5,352 nt of DNA from Candidatus Muiribacterium halophilum (GTDB taxonomy: Bacteria; Muiribacteriota; Muiribacteriia; Muiribacteriales; Muiribacteriaceae), in the NCBI GenBank assembly GCA_023228995.1, contig JALOAD010000107.1:1-5352 (forward strand), in the 5' to 3' direction. The translations under genes and the position numbers were made by a program. The stretch's first letter is position 1. Each line of letters starts with the position of its first letter. The notes under the pieces were generated by a model. It was not told the origin of the DNA. It saw only the letters and a list, made by a program, of their open reading frames with translations, and made no database searches. Positions 1 to 4,997 of the stretch are shown in pieces.

Positions 1-9
1 TTGTTTTTT

Positions 10-108
10 TTAGAAGTAATCTGCTATTTTCCAGTGGTTTTTATATGCAACATAGGCTATCATCGTTGCTATAATAATTGTAACACCTAATAATATTCCA
101 CTACTCAT
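10..108 (-). CDS. Small single-pass membrane protein, 32 aa, unknown function
   Basis: I do not recognise this protein. It starts MSSGILLGVT and has one clear hydrophobic helix at about residues 4-22 (rich in I, L, V, A, with few polar residues), followed by a short basic/aromatic tail (YKNHWKIADYF). That fits a small inner-membrane protein with its C-terminus probably cytoplasmic by the positive-inside rule. The case for a real gene is the ribosome binding site: GAGGAG at 121-116, seven bases before the ATG. The start codon lies inside the end of the preceding gene: the 8-base string ATGAGTAG holds both this start and the upstream stop, so translation is probably coupled. The pair may form a two-subunit membrane unit, but that is inference. 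TAA is at 12-10, followed only by an A-rich stretch before the window edge. Confidence 0.7.
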   Translation of the reverse strand: MSSGILLGVTIIIATMIAYVAYKNHWKIADYF

Positions 109-343
109 TTTCTAACTCCTCAATCTGTCTTTTTGCTTTATTAATGGAAAAATAGTTGAACATTAAACCTACTACTAATATTCCAAATAAAAACATTAGA
201 AAGTACTTTTCAAATCCTATCTGATTTAAGCCATAACTACCAATAGCTCCAGCAGAAGCTAACAGTACAACCATTTTTTTATAGATGATGTCACTCTTCT
301 TAGCAATTATATCGGCTTTGTCTTTTCGTTCTTGCAATGTCAT
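101..343 (-). CDS. Small two-helix membrane protein, 80 aa, unknown function
   Basis: I do not recognise a family. Residues 1-23 are charged and probably cytoplasmic (MTLQERKDKADIIAKK and on). Two hydrophobic segments follow, at about 24-43 (VVLLASAGAIGSYGL) and 47-66 (FLMFLFGILVVGLMF), and then a charged helical tail (residues 68-80). This predicts a hairpin with both ends in the cytoplasm. Its stop overlaps the start of the 32-aa gene by eight bases, so the two form a small operon. The start is uncertain: no Shine-Dalgarno sequence precedes the first ATG, while a strong -10 box (TATAAT, 355-350) ends only six bases upstream. The mRNA would therefore begin at or next to the A of the ATG and be leaderless. 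The alternative is a start at Met24 (position 274), which also lacks a good ribosome binding site. The first 5' bases adjoin the tandem repeat, so the original 5' end may have been altered. Confidence 0.65.
   Translation of the reverse strand: MTLQERKDKADIIAKKSDIIYKKMVVLLASAGAIGSYGLNQIGFEKYFLMFLFGILVVGLMFNYFSINKAKRQIEELENE
116..121 (-). promoter_or_regulatory. Ribosome binding site GAGGAG for the 32-aa gene
   Basis: On the minus strand GAGGAG ends seven bases before the ATG at 108. It lies inside the coding region of the upstream 80-aa gene and is the main evidence that the 32-aa frame is translated. Confidence 0.75.
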
Positions 344-349
344 AACTAG

Positions 350-363
350 ATTATACCAAAAAT
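350..363 (-). promoter_or_regulatory. Extended -10 promoter for the 80-aa/32-aa gene pair
   Basis: Read on the minus strand this is ATTTTTGGTATAAT: a perfect TATAAT with G at the extended position and a T-run just before it. That is the form described for Campylobacter/Helicobacter sigma-70 promoters. I see no convincing -35 box, which is normal for that group. Predicted +1 is about position 343, the first base of the 80-aa reading frame. The element is part of the tandem repeat, and an identical copy lies at 548-561. Confidence 0.5.
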
Positions 364-432
364 AGGAAAAGGAATAGAAAGAAGAGATTTATTTCAAGAT
401 AATCTGCATTATGTTAAGTAGAAAAGAAGAGT

Positions 433-462
433 AAAAAAAGTCCTACTTATGAAAGTAGGACT
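433..462 (-). terminator. Rho-independent terminator (minus strand)
   Basis: A perfect 10-bp inverted repeat (AGTCCTACTT at 439-448, AAGTAGGACT at 453-462, four-base loop) is followed on the minus strand by seven T (complement of A433-439). This is a textbook intrinsic terminator for leftward transcription. No protein gene lies just to its right on that strand; the only nearby leftward promoter is the -10 box in repeat copy 2. Confidence 0.75.
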
Positions 463-483
463 GAAAGAGTATCAAAGTGTGTC

Positions 484-510
484 AAACTCAGTTAAGGTAA
501 AACTAAGTTT
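484..510. repeat. Imperfect inverted repeat in repeat copy 1
   Basis: AAACTCAGTT (484-493) and AACTAAGTTT (501-510) pair over ten positions with one mismatch around a seven-base loop. The same pair is at 683-692 and 700-709 in copy 2, including the same mismatch. Conservation of both arms in both copies is expected from a recent duplication, so it does not by itself prove a function. Confidence 0.6.
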
Positions 511-522
511 TGTTCCTGTTTT

Positions 523-535
523 GGTGCCTGACACC
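523..535. repeat. GGTGCCTGACACC palindromic motif, copy 1
   Basis: A four-base-pair GGTG/CACC stem encloses a five-base CCTGA loop. The reverse complement is GGTGTCAGGCACC. From memory this motif recurs in intergenic regions of many unrelated bacteria and is often seen near REP-associated tyrosine (Y1) transposases; I cannot verify that here. It closes the right end of the tandem unit, and the next base run is CCCTTT in both copies. Confidence 0.65.
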
Positions 536-547
536 CTTTTCCTAGAG

Positions 548-561
548 ATTATACCAAAAAT
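548..561 (-). promoter_or_regulatory. Extended -10 promoter in repeat copy 2
   Basis: This is the same ATTTTTGGTATAAT on the minus strand as at 350-363. Predicted +1 is about 541, which would give a short transcript across copy 1 ending at the terminator at 462-433. No -35 box is evident. Confidence 0.4.
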
Positions 562-634
562 AGGAAAAAGAATAGAAAGAAGAAATAGATTCAAGATAAT
601 CTGCATTAGGTTAGGTTAAGTAGATAAGAAGAGT

Positions 635-663
635 AAAAAAAAGTCTACTGAAGAAGTAGGGCT
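635..663 (-). terminator. Degraded terminator hairpin in repeat copy 2 (minus strand)
   Basis: AGTCTACT (642-649) pairs with AGTAGGGCT (655-663) through one G-U pair and one bulged G around a short loop. On the minus strand it is followed by eight T (complement of A635-642). It corresponds to the perfect terminator of copy 1 and may still work. Confidence 0.5.
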
Positions 664-721
664 TTGAGTGTCAGAGAGTGTCAAACTCAGTTAAGATAAA
701 ACTAAGTTTTGTTCCTGTTTT

Positions 722-734
722 GGTGCCTGACACC
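722..734. repeat. GGTGCCTGACACC palindromic motif, copy 2
   Basis: Identical to the motif at 523-535, with the same flanks (ttcctgttt before, cccttt after). It marks the right end of repeat copy 2, four bases before the gene fragment begins. Confidence 0.65.
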
Positions 735-737
735 CTT

Positions 738-833
738 TGTTTAGATGGTGGAGCTTGGGATAGACCAACTAGTAAAGCTAAGGTGGCTACTTCGGAAGAA
801 GCATTAAATTTATCAAGATTATTAATAAATTAA
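738..833 (+). pseudogene. 3' remnant of a gene of unknown function (31 codons)
   Basis: Right where repeat copy 2 ends, an open frame reads CLDGGAWDRPT, then SKAKVATSEEALNLSRLLIN and a TAA at 831-833. The composition (a W-D-R-P-T motif followed by an amphipathic TSEEALNLSRLL helix) looks like a genuine protein C-terminus, unlike the low-complexity reading of the repeat in the same frame. There is no start codon or ribosome binding site, and the upstream part of the frame is repeat sequence, so the N-terminal part has been lost or displaced. I do not recognise the family. The missing 5' part is not elsewhere in the window. A short, still translated reading frame cannot be excluded but is unlikely. 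Confidence 0.55.
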
Positions 834-860
834 AATAGCTTAATTTTATAAAGTATTTAT

Positions 861-866
861 TATAAT
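861..866 (+). promoter_or_regulatory. Putative -10 box (TATAAT) for the TIR gene
   Basis: A perfect TATAAT lies in an A/T-rich stretch (tatttattataatg) 40 bases before the ATG at 907, giving a predicted leader of about 34 nt. There is no good -35 match: the best candidate is ttaatt at 840-845 with a short 15-bp spacer. The AT-rich background makes chance matches common. Confidence 0.45.
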
Positions 867-906
867 GAATTCAAATACAAAAGAATAACTAAATTTAGGA
901 ATAAGC

Positions 907-1938
907 ATGTCATTAAGAAAAAAAACTACAGAGATAAAAAGACTTGTAGAAGCTTTCGATTTTGAAGCAAAAAAATTTCATGATATCACATTTAGTACAT
1001 ATACGATTACACAATTTACAACAAGTAACTTGAAGTTTAAAAGTCCTAATCATGCAATTAATTTATGGCAATATTATGGAAAAATTAATGAAGAGCATAC
1101 ATCAAAAGAGTTAATAAAAAATTTGAAAACCAGTGATTCTCAATGGGGAATTCGCGGTGCTAAAATTTCCGCTTTTGGTTTAATTGAAGGTAATGAATGT
1201 AATTTATTTCTGAAAATGGCAAGAAGAGCAGCTCATATTTTTAGTAAAAAAGAAGCTGAAATTATTAGTTCGAAAGTTGTCAATGAAATACGAGAAAGTG
1301 AATCAGATGGTGCGACTAAAACAATAGTCAGTACAAATAGTAATTCATTAGCTATTTGGCTAAATTATCTTTTGTACTATTTGTCTATGACTTCACATAA
1401 ATATGAAGGAATTAGAGTTATAGATATTGATCCTTTTGCACTATCATTGTTAGCTTTAGAACAACTGTTACTTGAACCAACTATTAAAAAGGTGGATAAA
1501 TCTTTATCAAAAGTAGATGATATTAAGTTTGATGTAGCCTTGTCTTTTCCAGGTGAAAAAAGAGATTATGTATCTGAAGTGGCAGATATATTACGAGAAA
1601 ATCTTGATGATGATCGTTTGTTTTATGACTTCGATTATCAATCACAACTTGCTCGTCCAAATACAGATATATTGCTTCAAAATATTTATAGAAATAATGC
1701 AAAGTTAATCGTTGTTTTTCTTTCAAAAGAATATGCACAGAAAGAATGGTGTGGACTTGAATGGAGATCCATAAGAGATATAATAAAGGCAAAAGGAGAC
1801 GAACAAATTATGTTTGTCAAATTTGATGATGCTCAAATTGATGGACTATTTAGTATTGATGGTTATATTAATGCTAATATATTTGCACCTAAAAATGTTG
1901 CTGATTTTATTATGGAACGAGTTAAATTACTTAGTTGA
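907..1938 (+). CDS. TIR-domain protein with novel N-terminal region (343 aa)
   Basis: The C-terminal half (about 206-343) is a TIR domain. It opens with a beta strand and loop FDVALSFPGEKRDYV (208-222), continues through FYDFDYQSQLARPNTD (239-254) and KLIVVFLSKEYAQKEWC, and ends FDDAQIDGLFSIDGYI (306-321). This pattern belongs to bacterial stand-alone TIR proteins (TIR_2-like). Glu285 in WCGLEW is at the position of the catalytic glutamate of TIR NAD-hydrolases, so NAD+ cleavage or production of a cyclic ADP-ribose-like signal is likely, but that is family-based inference. Residues 1-200 match nothing I recognise. They contain WGIRGAKISAFGLIEG (about 79-94) and a hydrophobic helix pair near 150-190, with no signal peptide, and may sense infection or mediate assembly. 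AGGA at 897-900, six bases before the ATG, supports the start. The ABC-3C genes follow after 93 bp on the same strand. Confidence 0.9.
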   Translation: MSLRKKTTEIKRLVEAFDFEAKKFHDITFSTYTITQFTTSNLKFKSPNHAINLWQYYGKINEEHTSKELIKNLKTSDSQWGIRGAKISAFGLIEGNECNLFLKMARRAAHIFSKKEAEIISSKVVNEIRESESDGATKTIVSTNSNSLAIWLNYLLYYLSMTSHKYEGIRVIDIDPFALSLLALEQLLLEPTIKKVDKSLSKVDDIKFDVALSFPGEKRDYVSEVADILRENLDDDRLFYDFDYQSQLARPNTDILLQNIYRNNAKLIVVFLSKEYAQKEWCGLEWRSIRDIIKAKGDEQIMFVKFDDAQIDGLFSIDGYINANIFAPKNVADFIMERVKLLS

Positions 1939-1992
1939 GATTTTTTACAAAGTCTTTATTGTAGATTGTATGTTAGGTGTTCATAATGAAGG

Positions 1993-2004
1993 TTTTGATA
2001 CAAT
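1993..2004 (+). promoter_or_regulatory. Possible internal promoter ahead of the ABC-3C genes
   Basis: TTTTGATACAAT has the T-run-plus-G extended -10 form with one mismatch in the hexamer (TACAAT at 1999-2004). Transcription would start near 2011, giving a leader of about 21 nt before the ATG at 2032. The 93-bp gap shows no terminator. If used, this promoter would let the ABC-3C set be expressed without the TIR gene. Confidence 0.35.
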
Positions 2005-2031
2005 ATTTAAAATAAGATTCGGATAACTTTA

Positions 2032-3045
2032 ATGATTCAAGAAAGAAAAATAGCTTTTGATAATATAAGTCGTACTCTTGCAATTACTCGTTACGATATT
2101 GAACAACACCAATTAGTTAACGACCAATCATTAAATATTCATGGAGAAAATTGGTTTAGAGATATTTTTAATTTTGTTTATAGTAATAATTTTTTTGTTA
2201 ATGCAAATATTGAGACTAAAACTGGAAATGCGTCAGCTGTTGATTTAATAGACAAAGATAAAGAATTAGCTTATCAAATTACGACCACAAGAACAAAAGA
2301 AAAAGTAGATAACACATTAAAGAAAATAAAAACCACTGAATATAAAGATTATACATTAAAAATATTTTTTTTATTAGAAAAATCAAAATTCAAAAAAGAC
2401 ACAAAACAATATTTCCAAGATGAATATAGTATAAATATTGACGATTATCTTATTGATTATACTGACTTACTAAAAGCTATTGAAGCATTAGAAACAGACA
2501 GGTTAATAGAACTCAACAAAAAACTTTTTATAAAATCAGCTGAAAAATATACAGATAACATTACATTGAGTTTAATATTTAAACATTTAATTAAAGAGAA
2601 AAAGAATGTTATAGTTGATTATATGGATGATGATTTTGGTACAGTTGATACCAATGCTAAATTAAGTTTAAACAAAATAAATGAAAAAATTAGTGCAGAA
2701 ATAAAAAGATCTCTTGATTATAGAGTTATTTTGGATGATTTTTGTAATGTCGACAATTTATTAACAGATTTAAAAAGTTACATTATAGATGATATTTATA
2801 AAAAAATATTATTAGAAAAATTAAAACAAAAAGTATCAGAAAAAGAATTAGTGGATAAAAAGACATCTGAACTGCAAGATATAGCTATAGCTAATAAGAT
2901 AGATTTCAATAAGCTTATTTCTCAACTACATAAAGAAATTGAAAATAATATTGAAATAATTGATTTTAATTCAATGAATATTGCATGGATTATTATTGCA
3001 TACTTCTTTGAGTTATGTGATGTAGGAGTTGATGAAATATGTTAA
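2032..3045 (+). CDS. SMEK-domain component of an ABC-3C system (337 aa)
   Basis: Residues 1 to about 145 match the SMEK domain: an N-terminal helix (MIQERKIAFDNISRTL), HGENWFRDIFNFVY (41-54), then the core AVDLIDKDKELAYQITTT (69-86) and KEKVDNTLKKI, ending with the strand LKIFFLLEKS. SMEK is known from the first gene of ABC-three-component conflict systems and is the presumed effector or target-recognition part. The core has an Asp71...Gln82-Ile-Thr84 arrangement resembling a PD-(D/E)xK nuclease strand pair, but the usual E-x-K is Q-x-T, so nuclease activity is doubtful. Residues from about 175 are helical and end NIAWIIIAYFFELCDVG, like the C-terminal domains of ABC-3C proteins that dock on the middle component. 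The ribosome site is weak (GGAT at 2021-2024). Its stop overlaps the next gene by 7 nt. Confidence 0.8.
   Translation: MIQERKIAFDNISRTLAITRYDIEQHQLVNDQSLNIHGENWFRDIFNFVYSNNFFVNANIETKTGNASAVDLIDKDKELAYQITTTRTKEKVDNTLKKIKTTEYKDYTLKIFFLLEKSKFKKDTKQYFQDEYSINIDDYLIDYTDLLKAIEALETDRLIELNKKLFIKSAEKYTDNITLSLIFKHLIKEKKNVIVDYMDDDFGTVDTNAKLSLNKINEKISAEIKRSLDYRVILDDFCNVDNLLTDLKSYIIDDIYKKILLEKLKQKVSEKELVDKKTSELQDIAIANKIDFNKLISQLHKEIENNIEIIDFNSMNIAWIIIAYFFELCDVGVDEIC
3024..3028 (+). promoter_or_regulatory. Ribosome binding site AGGAG deciding the middle-component start
   Basis: AGGAG lies 10 bases before the ATG at 3039 and 16 bases before the in-frame ATG at 3045 (the protein begins MLMPTK). The spacing favours 3039. 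The site lies within the SMEK coding sequence, so translation of the two is probably coupled. Confidence 0.6.
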
Positions 3046-3269
3046 TGCCAACAAAAATCATTAAACCTGTTGATTCAATATTTTCCATATCTGCATTTGT
3101 AATTAAAGCACTTGAAATAAATGATATGAGTATGGATGAGTTAATCGAAGAAGTCAATAAAACATATTATAAAGAAATTTCTTTAGACAAATTAGTGCTT
3201 AGTTTAAATTTCTTGTATCTAATAAATAAAGTAGAGTTAAAAAATGAAATTATTACAATTAACATCTGA
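3039..3269 (+). CDS. ABC-3C middle component, MC6-like (76 aa)
   Basis: This small protein begins MLMPTKIIKPVDSIFSI and ends with the pattern ISLDKLVLSLNFLYLINKVELKNEIITI. Both ends match what I recall of the ABC-3C middle component 6 family: an N-terminal M-x-P-T-K-x-I/L-x-P-x-x-S signature and a C-terminal helix-strand segment of winged-helix type (LDxLVLxLxxLYxxxxVEL, about 50-66). Its known context is to sit between the effector-bearing gene and the DUF2326 ATPase and physically link them. Length is typical of the family. The gene overlaps the SMEK gene by 7 nt (ATGTTAA) and the ATPase gene by 26 nt, the layout expected of fixed-stoichiometry complex subunits. No catalytic residues are expected. 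Confidence 0.8.
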   Translation: MLMPTKIIKPVDSIFSISAFVIKALEINDMSMDELIEEVNKTYYKEISLDKLVLSLNFLYLINKVELKNEIITINI

Positions 3270-4944
3270 TAATACAGATTTTAAAACTTTAAATTTTAAT
3301 CCTAATCTAAATATTGTTGCAGGATTACAGTTAAGCGAAAAAGACAAAGATACTATCAATGGTATTGGAAAAAGCTCAACATTAACTTTATTGCATTTGA
3401 TGTTTGGTTCAAAATTAGATTCAAAAAAACCAAAAGAAGCTAAATTGAAAAAGTTTTTAAAAACATATGGAACTTTTTATTTGACTTTTACACACAAGGG
3501 TAAAGAGTATGAAATTAAAAAAGATTTTTCTCAAACTGACTATTATATAAATGATGAAAAAATAACTCAAACAGATTATCCAAGTAAATTATCAGAAATT
3601 TTTCTTGAAAAAGGACATGATTTAAAGTTTAAACAAATATTTAATTGTTTTGCAAGAAGATTTGGCGGTGATTACTATAGTGATCCTTTAAGACAACAGG
3701 GACAACCGCTAAACGATTATTACCAAAGATTTGTAAATTTAAAGTTATTAAATATCGAAATGGATTTAGTCAAAGAAAAATTTTCAGTAGAAGATAAAAT
3801 TGCTAAACTTGATAAAGCGAAATCGATAATTGAAGAATATCAAGAAGCTCTTGATACAACAAATTTAAAAGACTTGAAAGATGAATTTGAATCTTTAAAA
3901 AAAGACAAAAGTAATTTTATAATCGCTAAAAATTATGATCACATGAAAATTGAATCCGATGAGCTAACTAAAGAATTAAATCAATTACGAGATAAAATTC
4001 AAAAAATTAAGAACTTACTACAAAAGAAAGAACAAAATTTATTAGTATCTGAAAATATTAATATTGATGCAAGTGAAATTGAAAATCTTTATAATGAAGC
4101 ATTTTTTTTCTTTGACAGTAAAATAACAAAAAGATTAGAAGACGCTCAAAAGTTTCATAATACACTCATATCAAATAGAAAAAAAAGAATTGAAATTGAG
4201 ATAAAAGAATTAACAATAGAATTGAATGATTTGAACATAGAAGTAGAAAAAATTGCTAATAAGCGAGATGCTTCTTTGGAAATATTAAATAATAGCGGTG
4301 CATTAGAAGAATATAACTCGATTGAAGAAAGAATAAAATTTTTAAATTCTGAAATACAAAAATTGACAAAATATGAAGAAACTTTAAATGATTTCAAAAA
4401 AGACAAGAGTGCTTTGAATGTAGAAAGTGCAAAAATTAAAGAAAAAAGTATTTTATATCTAACAAAAGAAAAAGAATTTCTGGGAAGTATTGAAGATAAA
4501 TTCCGAGAAATTGTCAAAAGGTTTTATGATAACCATGGAGGTTCATTAGAGTTAAAAGAGACTAAATCGGCAAAGTATTTATATGATATAGCAGTAGAGA
4601 TTCCGAGAGGCTCTTCTCAAGCAATCGGAGAAGTTGAGATTTTTTGTTACGATGTTTTATTATATAAACTTAATCAAGGGATATTAAACTTTATGGCTCA
4701 TGATGGCTATATATTTTCAGAAATGGATCCTAGACAAAAAGCAACTATTTTTAAAGTTATTTTGGAGTTAATTGAAAATAATGATTTACAATATTTTATT
4801 AATATAGGAGAAAATTCTTTGAATGAAGTTTTAGAACAAAAAGTATTAAGTGATAAAGAAAAAGAGCAAATAAGTAAAAGTATAATTTTAGAACTTTATG
4901 ATAAAAATCCTAAAAATTGGTTTTTCGGACAAGAATTTAATTAA
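3244..4944 (+). CDS. DUF2326 SMC-like ABC ATPase of ABC-3C system (566 aa)
   Basis: This is the ATPase engine. MKLLQLTSDNTDFKTLNFNP is a typical DUF2326 start. Walker A is NGIGKSST with Lys43, but the first Gly of GxxxxGKS is Thr37 (TINGIGKS). FARRFGGDYY (136-145) follows in the Q-loop/arm region. Residues about 175-430 are charged coiled coil broken near 275-290, with the family's GALEEY at 352-357. The ABC signature region is SSQAIGEVEIFCYD (457-470). Walker B is ILNFMAHDGYIF (480-491), with Asp487 followed by Gly instead of the catalytic Glu seen in SMC/Rad50; the family normally has HDS here. QYFINIGENSL follows as the H-loop-region strand. The protein is predicted to dimerise through ATP and to sense or move on nucleic acid, passing the signal through the MC6 protein to the SMEK protein. 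AGAG at 3233-3236 is a weak ribosome site, so translation probably relies on coupling with the overlapping middle-component gene. Confidence 0.88.
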   Translation: MKLLQLTSDNTDFKTLNFNPNLNIVAGLQLSEKDKDTINGIGKSSTLTLLHLMFGSKLDSKKPKEAKLKKFLKTYGTFYLTFTHKGKEYEIKKDFSQTDYYINDEKITQTDYPSKLSEIFLEKGHDLKFKQIFNCFARRFGGDYYSDPLRQQGQPLNDYYQRFVNLKLLNIEMDLVKEKFSVEDKIAKLDKAKSIIEEYQEALDTTNLKDLKDEFESLKKDKSNFIIAKNYDHMKIESDELTKELNQLRDKIQKIKNLLQKKEQNLLVSENINIDASEIENLYNEAFFFFDSKITKRLEDAQKFHNTLISNRKKRIEIEIKELTIELNDLNIEVEKIANKRDASLEILNNSGALEEYNSIEERIKFLNSEIQKLTKYEETLNDFKKDKSALNVESAKIKEKSILYLTKEKEFLGSIEDKFREIVKRFYDNHGGSLELKETKSAKYLYDIAVEIPRGSSQAIGEVEIFCYDVLLYKLNQGILNFMAHDGYIFSEMDPRQKATIFKVILELIENNDLQYFINIGENSLNEVLEQKVLSDKEKEQISKSIILELYDKNPKNWFFGQEFN

Positions 4945-4997
4945 TACATAAGTTTTTTGTAAAGCCATAAAATTTTGATTCTCATGAGTTCGCTATG

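Larger units (their letters stand above)
346..538. repeat. Tandem repeat unit, copy 1 (about 193 bp)
   Basis: The stretch beginning agattataccaaaaatagg at 348 recurs at 546. From there to the GGTGCCTGACACC motif the two copies align almost base for base, with a few substitutions and small indels (period about 198). Long blocks are shared exactly, for example the block from tcaaactcagtt through ttggtgcctgacaccc apart from one base. The unit contains three possible hairpins: 439-462 (10-bp perfect stem), 484-510 (10-bp stem with one mismatch) and 523-535. No reading frame of note is present. It could be a non-autonomous mobile or REP-like element, or a duplicated intergenic promoter/terminator region. 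Confidence 0.85.
433..541 (-). ncRNA. Candidate small structured RNA, about 109 nt
   Basis: The tandem arrangement places an extended -10 promoter (561-548, minus strand) in front of a segment that ends in a strong intrinsic terminator (462-433). A transcript from about 541 would contain the GGTGTCAGGCACC hairpin, the AAACTTAGTT/AACTGAGTTT inverted repeat and the terminator hairpin, with no meaningful open frame. That is the expected anatomy of a small RNA gene. It is an inference from signals only. The same parts could be an ordinary promoter and terminator that were brought together by duplication. I know no named RNA family matching it. Confidence 0.25.
541..738. repeat. Tandem repeat unit, copy 2 (about 195 bp)
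   Basis: This is the second copy of the unit at 346-538 in the same orientation. It begins cctagagattatacc and ends ggtgcctgacacccttt. Differences include a decayed hairpin (642-663, one bulge and one G-U pair, against a perfect stem in copy 1) and an inserted ggtta near 610-617. The copy ends at the first codon of a gene fragment, so its right edge is a junction. Confidence 0.85.

Noticed and set aside
346-738. Tandem repeat considered as a CRISPR array or plasmid iterons
   Set aside because: There are only two units of about 195 bp with no short regular repeat/spacer alternation, and no replication or cas gene is nearby.
1523-1792. Open frame of 89 codons on the minus strand inside the TIR gene
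   Set aside because: It lies wholly antisense to a well-supported TIR domain and has no ribosome binding site or recognisable protein features.
1814-2026. Open frame of 70 codons on the plus strand overlapping the end of the TIR gene
   Set aside because: Its first part is a low-complexity M/L-rich shadow of the TIR coding sequence. The tail (MLGVHNEGFDTIFKIRFG, 1970-2026) has no ribosome site and no sign of coding function.
4155-4517. Open frame of 120 codons on the minus strand inside the DUF2326 gene
   Set aside because: It is a shadow of the coiled-coil coding region; its F/S/I-rich composition is what the complement of lysine/glutamate codons gives.
907-4944. Locus considered as a Thoeris system
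   Set aside because: Only the TIR gene fits. There is no ThsA-like protein (SIR2 or membrane domain with SLOG/Macro), and the ATPase is DUF2326.
4983-4997. Small hairpin with a TTCG loop between the convergent genes, considered as a terminator
   Set aside because: The stem is only five pairs with a bulge and has no T-tract on either strand, so I cannot call a terminator for the ABC-3C operon.
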